NCBI GenBank assembly: GCA_015680685.1 | Contig: MNCI01009622.1 | Span: 309,748-373,747 of the forward strand | Source of the DNA: Gnetum montanum | Lineage: Eukaryota > Streptophyta > Gnetopsida > Gnetales > Gnetaceae | Direction of reading: 5' to 3' | Length of the DNA: 64,000 nucleotides | In this document: positions 23,950-36,230 of the stretch, piece after piece | Numbering within the stretch: position 1 is the stretch's first letter | Layout of the letters: each line of letters starts with the position of its first letter | The notes under the pieces: model-generated | What the model was told of the DNA's origin: nothing | What the model saw: only the letters and a program-made list of their open reading frames with translations | Databases searched by the model: none | Program-made: the position numbers and the translations under genes

Positions 23950-25900
23950 GTCTATTCAGCTCTAATAGGACCTTGGAGGAAAAATTTAGCTTCCATGCTT
24001 ACTGGGCTCATTTGCAGAAGCGGCTCTAAGAAATTTAAGCACTGCAAGAAGAAGATCCAGTGATCTTGGGTGAGCTGGAAGATCTGTTGATGCAGTAAGA
24101 AACATGCTGGAGACAATGCGCCAGGACAACATAGCTCTGGGAAGGAGACCAAAACTTCTTTTTTACTGCCAAGGCATTGAGACAAGCAAAGAGAAAACTA
24201 CAACTAGTGCAAGAAGGGTCCAGTTTGGTTGATGGCTGTGATATTGCTGAGGTGGTTCATTGTTATTACGCCACCATCTAGCGCAAGAAGTCCACCTAGC
24301 CGCTTTCAATCTAGGTTAGGAAAGTCATCAAAAAGGTAGAGAATAGGGCACTGCTTGAGCCTTTCATGATATGGGAATTGTAAGATGCGATGGGGACCAT
24401 GAAAACTAACAAGGCTCCGAGGGTGAATAGATGGCCAATTGAATTCTTTAAAAATTTCATACACATCATGGAAGACAATATGCTGGAGGCCTTCAACCGA
24501 ATGTTACAATGGTGATAGGTCCAGAGGGAGATCAACTACTCACAGATTGTTCTCATTCCCAAAGTGCCTAATCCAATGTGGCTGACACAATTTAAGCCTA
24601 TTGCGGTTTGTAATATCCTACTTTGGCTTTTTACAAAGATGCTTGTTCATTGTCTAGCCCTAATGATGCCTAAGCTGGTGGGGTAGGGGGGTAGGGGGGT
24701 GGCGAGGCATCAGGCCGGTTTCATGTAAGGATGTTTTTTGCAAGACCAAGTCATCCTCCTAATGAAATTTTGCACATAGCACTAAGTTCCTAGGAATGTG
24801 CTTCAACTTGTATATTACGAAGGCATATGACAAGAAGTGTTGCAAGATATCACGTTATGCAAAGGCTTTGAACCCAAATTTGTCAACCTTTGTATCTAGT
24901 TACAAGCTTCTAGAGTTACTCCTTCAATATAGATGGATGGCTATGAGGGTTTGCAGCACCAAACAAGGGCTAAGGTTGGGAGACCTACTTTCCTGCCCTT
25001 GTTTATTATGATTATGGACACATTTCAAATTTACTATGATTGGGAGGGAGTGAGAGAGTTGGAGGTTGGTGGTATGCACTGCCTTGTAGAGCATTACACA
25101 GATGATACAATTCTCTTTTCATAGGCAGCAGTGCCATAAGTGTTTGCAATTAACTGAGCATTGGACCAAATGGCTCAAGAGCTGGGCCTCGAGATCAATA
25201 GGGCCAAATTAGTGATTCACGTGGTGAACACAGATGACTGGGTGAAGGGAAGGATTTATCAAGTTCTAGGTATCCTACTTGACACTGTGCAGGATTCATA
25301 CCTGGAGATGCTGATTTTTGTTGCACGTGGCTAACCATGGTGCAAAAGCTACACTAGCAAACAAACCATTCGATGAACCATTTCCTATCTCGAAAAGGGA
25401 AGATTCTCCTGGACTCTTCTATCCTCATAGTAGTAGCTCAATTTACGACTTCAAAAATTTGTCTGGTCAAGAGGCAAAGGGGGAGACAGGTTGCACCTTG
25501 TTTGTTGGGCCAATTTAGCAAGGCTGAAAGAAGCTAGGGGTATTGGCTTGTTGCCATTCCAAGATGAGGTCATGTTAGGGCTGCAGCAGCTGGTTAATCA
25601 CTTGACGAGTCTTCTACGCAATGGGTATGCATCATGTGCTAAAAATACCAAGAAGGGGATGTTGGGACGAGAGGGTTGCCATTGTGGTGGGCCATGTGCA
25701 AGCATGCTAGAGAGATGATGCACAAAGGCTAAATGGGAAAACCTCTCAAGGATATCGTTAATGCAAAGTACCCATCCATCACTGGATGGGAAGCCTATTT
25801 GGAAAGGCAAGTTACTATAAAAGCTGAAAGTTTTCATTTGGCTCATTACACAGTCTGCACTTCCAGTGAGGGGTGCTTTTAGAGCATGAAGGTTAAGTGT
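23950..25900 (+). mobile_element. LINE (non-LTR) reverse transcriptase relic
   Basis: Across several frames the plus strand gives the plant LINE RT blocks in order: WEGDQNFFFTAKALRQAKRK (GDxNTxFFH block), TNKAPRVNRWPIEFFKNF (GKSPGPDGFxxEFF block), INYSQIVLIPKV and FKPIAVCNILLWLF, HQAGF, then PLFIMIMDTFQI and HCLVEHYTDDTILFS. The catalytic box reads YTDD at 25095-25106 (usually FADD). About 25140-25260 (MAQELGLEINRAKL) and 25495-25560 (LVCWANLARLKEARGIGLL) match the segments after RT. The frame is broken by many stops. Neither the endonuclease nor the 5' end is found. GC content is higher than in its surroundings. Confidence 0.85.
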
Positions 25901-26137
25901 TGGCCCTCTCTACCTGCTCTGTACAATGGAGAACCAAACCATTAATTATTTTATCTATCACTATCACTACTCGAGGGACACTTAGCATGCAGCTAGGTTA
26001 ACATTGTTGTTTTACTTGAATGGGGATTCCAAAGTAGCTGCAGTTTTATGGCTCTTATGGAAAATGTGGAACAATTTAATTTTCCACTAGAGTTAGTTGT
26101 AGCTTGACCTTGTTTATGGTGGGAGTCTTCAACTAAT

Positions 26138-27660
26138 ATGGGTCATGCGCTATTGTTCAAGCCTTTTGTCACCACCTTTCAGGTGAGTGTGGTGTTGTGG
26201 CCATTCGTGGAACACATGGGATGGATCGAACTACTACCCAAGCTTGAAGGTGACCCTAAGCTCACCGACAACTCCTTCTCAAACTATGTTGGAGATGACA
26301 TGACCTTCAAGGAGATGAAGATAACCCTCATAAAGCTAGTCTTGGCAACCTCCTTAGGGATCCTTGTGGAGGGGGAAACTATCCTCCTAGATCTAGAAAG
26401 CCTAGAACATGCCAAAGGATTTTTCTAATAGGTGATTCCAAAGACAACGAGTAGACATGTGCCTAAGTCTGCATTGCCACAAATTTGGCAAGAGGTGGTG
26501 GTGCTCATTGAGAGATTTTTGGTGCACTCGGGTAGTTTAGCTAAGCTACTAGACATTCATTTTGCATTTTTGGGTTGAGTGCAACATGGATTGCTAGTGA
26601 ACCTACCCCAGTATTTCCTTGTAGAGCTACAATAGAAGTTTCTAGGTTGGCATTTTGGTCTTATCCTGATGCTGTGGAAGACTGGGATGCTAGTGCCTCC
26701 ACAAGTGCCAAGGTTAGAACCTACATTGGTTTACTACAGAAGACATACTTGTTTTAAGAGGACAAGGTTTGTGTTGGACTTGAGGGTGGTGCAAATGCCA
26801 AGGCTGAGGACTTGGCAGGAGGTGGTGTAGGAGATGGCTAGGTCATTGATGGATGAGGCATTGAAGGGGTTGGCATAGCAAGAGACTATTTCTCAAGATT
26901 AGCTCTAGGTGCAAATTCAAAGGACTATGGAAGAGGCTACCATGCGGGCCAAATCGAAGGAGAGGACCGTTTGGGAGGCTAGATGGACCACACAAGAGGA
27001 GGATCTATAGCAAGCTACAGCTTTGGTCATGTGGTAGCAGGCCAAATTGGGAGAGGAAATTTGTATGCCCAAGTAGATGCAGGAGGAATCAACTAGGGCT
27101 TTAGTTATAGATGAGCCAGACATACAAATCTGAGTGGAGTTGGAGCAAGAGGGGTTGTTGCAATTGGAGGTTGAACAAGAGCCCAGGAGGATGTAGGACA
27201 GGGGAGGTACTAATGCTATTCAACTCCAGCTATAGCTGGATAGTGCTATCATTACTAATGTGAATGCTTGGGTTGGTTGGGCAAGAGAACAATGTAGGAT
27301 GGACTAGGAAAGTGGTGGAGGATAGGGCACTCCTAAGAGACAAGGCCTAGTGGATGTTGAGGAATGAAGGAAGTGGGGTCCCTATGGCATTATTTATGTG
27401 AGGCTATAGGATTTCGAAGGCACTAATATAATAGAAGAATTTGATGGTTGGAGGTCTGGGGGTTTGAAGGCTATTTTACATAGGTCTCTAGGGAGTTTGA
27501 GGCCTTTATAACTACGTTATTGACTCGTGGGGTGATTTGGCATGTGTCATTCTAGACTTCTAGGTATTTTTGGAATGGGGTTAGATTCCTAGTGGTTAGA
27601 GGTTATTGGATTCTCTGTGTTTTTTCTAATTACTAAACCTTGAACTTTTCTTAAGGGGAA
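26138..27660 (+). pseudogene. Unidentified degenerate coding relic, GC-richer, ending in an A-run
   Basis: From 26138 a frame reads for 96 codons (MGHALLFKPFVTTFQVSVVL ... LLDLESLEHAKGFF) and coding-like segments continue, with stops, to about 27400 (for example EPTPVFPCRATIEVSRLAFW and an E/Q-rich stretch after 27060). An A-run follows at about 27660-27670 after a T-rich stretch, as at the 3' end of a LINE. It could be the tail of the LINE above or a second non-LTR insertion. I do not recognise the protein. Confidence 0.35.
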
Positions 27661-27679
27661 AAAAAAAAGAAATGAGAGT

Positions 27680-27880
27680 CTAAAGAAAAAGCCCAATGGT
27701 TTTAGTGATGTCTTTTCAAGTTTTCATCTTTACAACTAAACACCTCATCCTCTAGAGTAGGAAAAATATTTTCTTTTATTTAGAAGTACCCTCATGGGTT
27801 TTCACTTCTTACTAAAGGGTTCATTATAAAGAGAAAGAGAGAACTTTCTCTAAAAAAAAAAGAATACATCAATCAAAGAT
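27680..27880. repeat. Direct repeat, copy 1 (partner 28487-28705)
   Basis: The stretch starting AAAGAAAAAGCCCAATG and continuing through TCACTTCTTACTAAAGGGTT to AAGAATACATCAATCA is found again about 808 bp downstream with scattered differences. It has no coding content. The pair could be decayed terminal or internal repeats of an element covering 27680-28705. Confidence 0.7.
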
Positions 27881-28486
27881 AATGAAGCTGAGAGTTTTTC
27901 AACCTTGAGCATCTAAAATGATTAACCATCTACATTACCATGTAGCTTCTTTATACAGCTTTATTCATGTGTTTGAAAAAAAATAGTTAGATGAGTTTTT
28001 TGTGTTAATATATCTCACCTAGATGTTGAGTTTGCTTTCCCATGAGATCATCATAAGCATGATAAAAGCTTTCTTCCAAGATCATTTTCCAAAATAAAAT
28101 AAGCATTTAATTTTCTTTCTTTTTTTCTTCTTTTTCCACATAGCTTTTTCAACTATCTTTCAATCATCACATGTTTAGAGAAACCATATAGATGAGATTT
28201 TTGCATTTAGAGGTTAAGTCAACTTCAAAATTGAAATGATAAAAGCTTTTTGAGAAAATCCAAGCCTGTACATGGTTGAACCTACAATGCTTACTAGAAA
28301 AGAATGGGTTCCACTCAAGTTTTGTATTGTCTTAATAAAGCTTCCTTGCAATTAGCTAAATAAGCTTCACCACACATGTAACTTCTCTGTGCAAGCTAAA
28401 AAAAATGGGGGAGGGAGGTGTCAGACTACAAAAAAATGAATAATAATATTTAAAAAATTCTAAGTACATCAAATCATCAAAGAAAG

Positions 28487-28705
28487 AGTTCAAAGAAAAA
28501 GCCCAATGTTCTTGGGAATGTCTTTTTAGGTTTTTATCCTTACAACCAATCTTGAAAATCCTCCCCTCTGGGGTAGGAAAAGGTTCAAGCCTTGCCCTTA
28601 TTTAGAGCACCCTCACTAGTTTCAACTTCTTGCTAAATGGTTTTTTGTAAAGAGAAGGAGAAAAATATCTCTAAAGATAAAAGAATATATCAATCATAAA
28701 TAAAG
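28487..28705. repeat. Direct repeat, copy 2 (partner 27680-27880)
   Basis: It matches copy 1 from AAAGAAAAAGCCCAATG through CAACTTCTTGCTAAATGGTT to AAGAATATATCAATCA, with small indels. It lies about 160 bp from the PEAMT relic that follows. Confidence 0.7.
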
Positions 28706-28867
28706 AATGAATAGCAATAAAGGCTATAAAGTGTCCATCATTGACCCTACAAGCTAAAACGAGCTTATCATTACAATAGATTGAAGTTCTTCTCCAACTA
28801 GCTTCTCCAAGAAAAAAAAAACTTGAACTTGTGACTACCATTGAAAGCTTTCTCAGGTTAAAACACC

Positions 28868-29310
28868 CAACAAATATCTCTATATCACCACCATATACAC
28901 TTTATACATGAAATATGAAATTATAGATGAAAATCCATGTGTAAATCAAAGAGGAAAACATTAATTTTTACTTGGTCGATGTGATCTTATGCTCTAATAT
29001 CATAAAATTTTGTATACTCGAGCATTTGTCACAACATAAAACAAATTCTTAATCAATGTATTCAACTGTGTATATCAAAATTTAAAAACCAAAAAGCTTG
29101 TGATTACACTATTACAATACTACACCTCACCACAAGCTTGAATGTCATGTAAATCATATCCTCACTAATTTATATGTTTTAAAAATTTTGAAAAATATTT
29201 ACTACATTATGGCTTCACTTGTTAGGATTAGATATGAGTTCCTCTCATTTTTAAAACCCATTATCAATACCCTTAGATTTATTTTTGCATTCATAAATGT
29301 TTCGACTTAT
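28868..29310 (-). pseudogene. Decayed partial copy of the PEAMT gene (exons 9-10 with introns)
   Basis: 28868-29310 aligns with 56700-57090 of the intact gene in the same orientation. It covers the intron after exon 10 (AAATATCTCTATATCACC), exon 10 (ATCTTATGCTCTAATATCAT against ATCTTCTGCTCTAACATCAC), the intron between exons 9 and 10 including TGTATATCAAAATTTAAAAACC, and exon 9 (AAGCTTGAATGTCATGTAAA against AAGCTTGAACGTCATGTAAA). Differences are mainly C-to-T and G-to-A. Because introns are kept, it was copied from DNA and not from mRNA. It abuts Helitron coding sequence at about 29311. It cannot encode a functional product. Confidence 0.85.
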
Positions 29311-29790
29311 TGTTTAGATAAATATTATTATCAATAGAGAAGCATTTAATTTCTTCACCATCCTGATTCAAGATCCCCATTTCCTTTTCTGCTAGACACC
29401 TTGAACATGTTGGACCAAGCCTTTGTACAGGTTTCATAGAAATACTTTAAAAACTTTCATTGTAGATATCATGTGATTGAGGAACACTGAAATTAGCAAC
29501 CTCACTTGAAAATCTTGTAATTGCATCCATGATTTGTGCATTAGACTTATGAAGATTTCGATAAGATACCTAATTGTTCATTCCTTCAGAAGGTATTTGT
29601 TGATTCATTGTATTTGAAATATTATGTTGTTGATGTTCTATTCGTGATCTTTGTTGATTCCTAATCAAGTCTTGCAACTAAATCTAAGATCTATGCCACC
29701 TTTGCTTGTCTTCTTTTTTGCCTAAAATGCTATTATCTTTCATGACCTTGTGCATGTTCTTATTTTCGTTACAAATTTGCATTGCCTACC
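29311..29790 (-). pseudogene. Helitron N-terminal coding relic, second copy
   Basis: On the minus strand it reads KKEDKQRWHRS, NQQRSRIEHQQHN, MDAITRFSSEVANFSVPQSHD and then SISMKPVQRLGPTCSRCLAEKEMG..., the Cys-pair region that precedes the helicase-like domain in Helitron proteins. 29317-29520 is a direct repeat of 31415-31615, the same region in the longer relic below. The copy stops where the PEAMT fragment begins. Stops are present. Confidence 0.65.
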
Positions 29791-29799
29791 AGAACATAC

Positions 29800-30425
29800 A
29801 AAAAAACAAAAAACAAAAAACAAAAACAAATTTAACCAAGAGTGAGAACATGCAAAAACTACTACAATTTGTTTTTTTTTAAAAAAAAAAAAAACTCATC
29901 GTTATGAAACATTTGATACACAAATCTTGTTCTTCGCCTAGAAGTCATGCAAATTTTAATCCTTAAATCTTGTACTTTGTCCAAAGGTCATGAAATTATT
30001 TACTTAAATAATTTATTAATTGTTAACGAATAATATTCTCTTGGCCAAATTATAGGTATATATTATAAATATATAACTAATCTAGTGATCAACAGTTGTC
30101 TCTTGTAGTGATGATTTAAACATAACAAATAAAAAGGATTGTATCTATAGTTATACTTCATTCAAATCCAATTTTGGAAGAAATTTATTAAGTTGTAGAT
30201 TTTTTTCTAAAGTTTTAAAAATATCATTAAAGTGTAAATCAAAAATTAAGTAGCTTATAAGACCATAGAATCCATTATTGAATGATTAAGAACATGTTAC
30301 GAATGATCAATGTTTCAAATTTGCAGAATCAAAAAAATGCATAATGGAAAATGTTCAAACATCCACAATAGTAAAATTACATCATCAAAAAAATAGTAAA
30401 ATCATTCTTCATTAGATTTAATGTG
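29800..30425. other. Spacer with A-rich and T/A runs
   Basis: It contains A-rich CAAAAAA repeats (29800-29830) and a T-run followed directly by an A-run (29871-29893), which could form a hairpin. No gene is seen. Confidence 0.4.
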
Positions 30426-31620
30426 CTAGTCTTCATCCAATCTACTTTGAAGGAAGGTGAGAAGCCTTGGATATCTTGATGAATCTTTCTTTGGAAATCT
30501 CATCAAATTATCAACAAAATTATCTAATGGTGTATTTTGTAGTCCTTCATGTAATTTTTGGATTCTTAATGGTGCTTCTGTAATATTTTTTTTTCTTTTG
30601 AAGAATACTGACGTTGATTTCAATGCATGATTTCTTGTTATCATGATATAAATGTGATACCTAAAAATAAAATCAATACGTAATTAGTTCGTACATTTTT
30701 TAAAAACATCAATGCTATATAGAAATTTAAACAAAATTCATGTTCGATACCTATATCTTTTATGACATCCAAATCATCCATCCTTATATCGAATTAGATG
30801 TCTAGCATATTCATGAAACGTGACATCCTTGGATATTCTTGTAAGGAAGTCACATTTTCCATGTGTAAACAACATTGGAAGCATTCGAATTGTGTTGAAC
30901 TGATTAATGGGTGACTCTAAAAGTGTTTGCCAATGTGCATAATCTAAACTTTCAACATTTGGATTATCTAACCAATCTCTTACCAAATCAAGTTCTTTTC
31001 CTAGAATAACTAGGCTTGATACTACAAATGATGTGTGTTAAATGATATTTTCCTCCTTTAAATCAACCAAAGGACCATCAAACTACAATATCATCTTGCC
31101 ATCTATTTCTATATCCTGATAGAATGGATCATTTTGTTTCTTGTACAATAAGGCAACATACACATGCTTTTTATTTACAAAAAAGGTATAGGTTGTTCAA
31201 GTTTGATCAATTCTTATTAGTATCAGCATTGGAATCTCATAAATCCTCAAAGGTAGCCTAGTTGCAATTTCACATACATCTTGCATAAAGCTAGTGGTAT
31301 GTCCTTGATATTGTACTTAACCTCCTATAGCATACATAACTTGTAAAATGGGGTTAATTCTTGCTATAAGCATTTCAACTTCTGATAGTCCTAATAAGAT
31401 TAATGGTTGGGGTTCTAGATCCATATTATTATCACCAAAAAATTGTTTGATCTCTTCACCATCCTAATTCAAGATCCTCATTTCTTTTTTTGCTAGACAC
31501 CTTAAACACATTGGGCCAACCCTTTGTATAGGTTTCATAGAAATACTTAAAAAAAATTTCATTGCAGATATCACATTATTGAGGAACAATGAAATTAACA
31601 ACCTCACTCAAAAATTACAT
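30426..31620 (-). pseudogene. Helitron replicase (Rep/helicase-like N-terminal part) relic
   Basis: Minus-strand pieces in order: SISMKPIQRVGPMCLRCLAK (Cys pair); PQPLILLGLSEVEMLIARIN; FMQDVCEIATRLPLRIYEIP, the segment that follows it in Helitron-encoded proteins; LDYAHWQTLLESPINQFNTI; MLFTHGKCDFLTRISKDVTF then HEYARHLIRYKDG, the block preceding the Helitron_like_N domain; and, after a shift, HALKSTSVFFKRKK and LMRFPKK. Later Rep motifs and the helicase are not seen, so it is truncated on its 3' side. Stops and shifts make it inactive. I identified it from memory of Helitron proteins and could not run a search. Confidence 0.7.
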
Positions 31621-31827
31621 CATCAGAAAAATAATATTTTCTTGTTCTAAAGTGCGAAAATCTATTGCTATTTTAATCAACAAATAAATCATCACTGCAA
31701 TGATAATTATTTTTAAAAAATTATATACCAAAACATAAGATAGATCAACATCTTCTACTTCTTGTAACCAAACCAAAGTTTCTACAAGACACTCTCCTCC
31801 TTCAAAAGTTGATGGGTTTAGTTGCAT
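31615..31827 (-). pseudogene. Ty3/gypsy gag N-terminal scrap
   Basis: MQLNPSTFEGGECLVETLVW followed by LQEVEDV resembles the start of chromovirus-type gag (LNPPTFxGGxxPxxAExWLxxIEK). Only about 35 codons are recognisable; the rest of the frame is hydrophobic and unrelated. It directly adjoins the Helitron relic. Confidence 0.45.
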
Positions 31828-34400
31828 GAATTATTCCATAAGTGTTTACCCAATGCATCTTCTACCACCATTGGTTGAATTGTCATTGTTTTGCTCATCA
31901 TTTTCCATACTTAACTAATTCTAAATTTTTAAATAAGTGAACATCTCTCACATCAAGTCATTTTATGATACTTCTCCATTAGACTATCCAAGGTTTTCCC
32001 TATTCAAGGTCTCATTTGCCCTTTTTGGCAGCATCCCAACACCACAATTCTAAGAATACTTATCCAACCTTTCGTTTTGATACCAAATTTTCACTGAGTA
32101 GGCTTATTCTAAAATAGGATTACTTAAAAAAATAAAATGTAACTTATTAAATGGAAATGGATGCTAAAAAAATATAGTTGGAAAAGATATATGTATTCCT
32201 ATAAAGCATAGATAGAAAAATGAATGTGCAATGTGAGTAGTCCCTTGTAATCCCTTATGTATGAAGCCTACCCTATACACTAAGCAAGTATAGTTTAATG
32301 TCCTAATGGCCAATTGAAAAATTACAATAATCATACATATAACAATAGAAAAATAAATTACATGATAAATATAATCAAATAGCATCAAAGCATTGGGCTC
32401 TAACGTAATAAAAATATTAAGTAAATCTAGAATTAAATACCAAAACTACTCAAATAAATAACCAAAACAAAGTTAGGCCTACACCAAAAACATGCAAGTA
32501 CAAAGTCCACAATGTCAACCAAAGGGTATTACATGGTACAAAAATACCATCTTAACATTATACATTAGAAAAATACATCAAACTACCAACTTAAAACAAA
32601 TATTGAAAAATGCATAAAATCTAATCTAAGCATCAACTTCTACAGTTATCTCATCCTCACAACTATTTGAATTACCAAGGAGGCAAAAACAAGAGGGAAA
32701 TATAGTACAAAGAATAAGTAAGAAAAGTAAACTATAAGTACTTCCTTCTTAAGGATTTTGAAATCAATCATTGGGTAGTTGGACAATCATGCATAGGGGT
32801 AGCTACATATAAAGAGTTAGTACCAAACATCCAAAACATATAAATATTAAAAATAGTCAATCATCAAATAGCCAAATATTATTAAATAAAATAAAAAGGA
32901 TTTCACCACCATCCAAAACCCCAAATTTTATGGAAGCTAGCACTCTCACTTAGTTTTAATGTTTTAAAATAGGGATGTGCACTCATTGTGCACAATAAGA
33001 CTACCAAATTCTAAATCCAAAACCAAATTATGCTAGCTGGACTTATTTATTATTTCTTAAGTCTGAAACTAAGGCCATCTGAAATACCACCTTAAGTTTT
33101 ATTGTCCAGTAGGGTGAAAAGACCAAAGCATTCTATTATCTTCCCCCTCCATATTGCATTATTTAAAGGTCCATGGAACATAGACTTCACTACTATAAAT
33201 AATGAAGGTTTCAATTTTCTTTTAAACCAATTGACCAAATTTCCTTTATGCTAGATCCAAAAACCAAAACTAAACCTCATCAAAAGATGATTCAAACAAT
33301 AACTAAACATTAGTAACAAATATTAAAGAAATTCGATACCATAGTGGTGGAAAAAATGTAATTGAAACCAAAATATCGTTCCATGTCAATTGATGATTTG
33401 CTTAGCTAAATAAGGATCCCAATAATTGCTAATATTGTATTCCAAGTTTCTACATAAAATATTAAATTTATCAAATTTTAAGGATCAAAGAGATGTTCTA
33501 AGCAATTACAAATTCTAAAAGGGTAGTCAGTTGATGTTTCCAACTTTCGATCATATCAAAAAAAGCCCTAGAAGCTATGTTTTTCATCATTTTAATAATT
33601 TTCAAGACCCAATTATGGTAGGATTTCTTTACAAAATTTATTGCATTTTTTGAGGGCTATTAAATGACATTGTCAAACTCCATTATGACCTTGTGACATG
33701 GTTATGAAAAATAGAAATGTGCTAAAAAAATGTACCCTTTGATAGGTGATAGTATTCTGAGAAACTTTATCTTTTATGTTGTCATCATTCAGCATTATCT
33801 TGAGCCTCAAAAATATGAAAAACAATAGAAAACTATAGTTATACATTCCAAAAATTCATCAAAGGTAAAAATAAATCAAAATGAATCCAAACAAGGCAAA
33901 CTCTAAGATGCAATGTCCAAACTAGAATAAAATCAATATTATAATTTCAAATTACAAAAACATAGATTAATATATCAAATCTGGTAGAGAAAAGCCCAAA
34001 AGAATTTGTCAAATAGTTATCAAAAAAACCAAATTGAATTTGCACATAACAAAATATTCCAAAAACCTAAAAGATGAGCATTTTGATAAAGTTTCCTACA
34101 TTATTGATAATGTTGTAGATAAAAACCCTTACATGGTTAAAGTCTCCCAAAAAGGCTCCAAACCCTAAGCAAAGTTAAAGATCAACAATTGTATGTAAGT
34201 GAACCCTAGAATGAGATTTGAAAGAAAAGAACTTACAAAGATCCTAGATGATAATGCAAGATTGAATGAGGTTACTCTCCTATTTGGTAGGGTCTTCTTC
34301 AATGGCTCTATCTCCCAAATGTCAATGAAACAAATAAATCATTTTTAATGAAAGGATTACTAGCTATTAATACTCTCATAGATTTGATATCTCCAAAATT
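31828..34400. other. AT-rich spacer, nothing recognised
   Basis: Only short random frames are seen, some rich in Lys, Ile and Phe. No LTR ends, tandem arrays or RNA gene were noticed. Confidence 0.4.
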
Positions 34401-34405
34401 CTCCT

Positions 34406-35250
34406 ATGGAGAATTCTAAATTACTCTCAACATATTTAACAAATGCCAAAATTTCTACATCTTTTATCGATGCAAAAGATTTTGTTGATTCTCATAGTGC
34501 AGATTTACAAGATGGTGAGCAAAAATTTGAAACACTTTCTTCTAGTGATGTTTATGCATTTAAGAGACCTAATTTTGTTCTTTCTAATGATGTATATAGG
34601 TCATTAGTAGCTAATATTACATCACAATATGTGTTCATTTAAATTTTTCAATTACCTTATAATCAAAGTTTTGCTTAGCAATTAAATAACGAGATTTAAA
34701 AACATGACATCCAAGTTACTTATGCTAAGTATTATTCTTATTTTTTTTTTCTTATTAAGCTAGCCAATGCTTTGATGGTGCAATATGTCCTATATTTCGA
34801 GTCTTTTATATATAAACATGTAATGTTGATCATTCATAAGTGGACATCAAATATTGATATTGCATCTAAGGAATATTCTAAAGTTCCATGTTTTATTGAG
34901 CTATTTAACTTTTCATTGATTTCTCAAAAAGATGAGTAAGAAATTATTAGTCTTCTTAGCCCTATCAAGCATATAGAATCTATTTTCACACCATCTAGGT
35001 TTTACAAATGTTTTTTATTCTTTTTTTTTTTTGTTAAAATCAACCTTCATAGCCATAAAAATGAATTGGTCTTGCAAACAAATAGAAATACTTATATTCA
35101 ACCAATTACAAATTATAATTTTCCTAATTCTTGTAATTTTTATGGTTATGAAAGATATTTGTTTAATGTTTATCCTTTATTACTTGAGAAAAAGATATAG
35201 AGGAAAAGAAAAAATGTGTTTAAATTAATAAAAGAAAAAAAATAATGTGA
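34406..35250 (+). pseudogene. Unidentified degenerate coding relic
   Basis: A frame from 34406 (STSFIDAKDFVDSHSADLQD ... RSLVANITSQYVFI) continues after stops as LANALMVQYVLYFESFIYKH, MLIIHKWTSNIDIASKEYSK and VPCFIELFNFSLISQKDE (34750-34940), with a further piece to about 35230 (CNFYGYERYLFNVYPLL). Amino-acid use is protein-like despite the AT richness. I do not recognise the family; an old transposon protein is likely. Confidence 0.35.
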
Positions 35251-36230
35251 AGTTGAAGATATGAATAATTAAGTTAATGACAATGATAAGAATGATCAAA
35301 TGGCAATAAAGAAATCATAGAATATAAAAATTTCTATGAATGTTTTTACTTGTACTACAAGAAGTACTAATCAATCTAGATAAATAGCTCATGAGGAAAA
35401 TCTATCCTTATTTGAAAAAATTAATGTTAAATGAAAGATTACTACTAATGTTGAGAAGCAAACTATAACTAATAGTTATCAACACAAAATTAATATTAAG
35501 TTAATGGTGATGCAAATTATGTGCCACCAATTTCTCATATTTTTTCAGTTACTAATATGTTGTCACAGCTTTCTAGTACTAACTCAAATCCTTTTGCTAT
35601 TTTAAGTTCAAGCACAAATGTTGAAATTGATGTAAATGTTAGAGCAAGGTCATCCTCCTAAAGAAAAATTAGTTTTCCTCTCTTTTACTTTTTAAAAATA
35701 TCAACAATATCAACTATAATAACCTAACCCTCCACCTCGAAGCCTTTGTTACTAATGAAGGGTCTAAGATACAAACTAACTAACTAAGCTACTACCACAA
35801 ACCACTCTCCAAAAAACATAAACTAAAATAAATTAAAATATAATTAATTAATTTTTTAAAATAATCACAAAGTAAATGAAACACATAGTAACCAAATATA
35901 CCATAAATTTGATGTAGTACCTCATGCTAATAACTTGTCTAGTACCTAATACCTACTTATTCAGAACTCTAACAAAGGTGTTAGTGCACATATGTATAAT
36001 TGAAAAAAATAAAAAATAATCTAAAATAAAATAAAATAGATTAAAATACCAAACACACCCACTAAGGTAGTTATAAAGTACATAACTCAACCAAACCATA
36101 ACACAAGCATACTCATCTACCAAAAAAGTACTAAATACAAGACATATCAAACAACATATCAAAGATTCAAATCAAAGAATATACCAAGGGGAAAGGATAT
36201 TTGAGTTCAAGTTGTTATAAGGTTTCTTAT
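35250..36230. other. AT-rich spacer upstream of element B
   Basis: No feature is seen apart from A/T-rich stretches. It ends with CTTAT (36226-36230), the left target-site copy of element B. Confidence 0.4.

Noticed and set aside
27898-27915. Shared CCTTGAGCATCT string with PEAMT exon 10
   Set aside because: Flanking bases do not align; a 12-base match in 64 kb of skewed composition can be chance.
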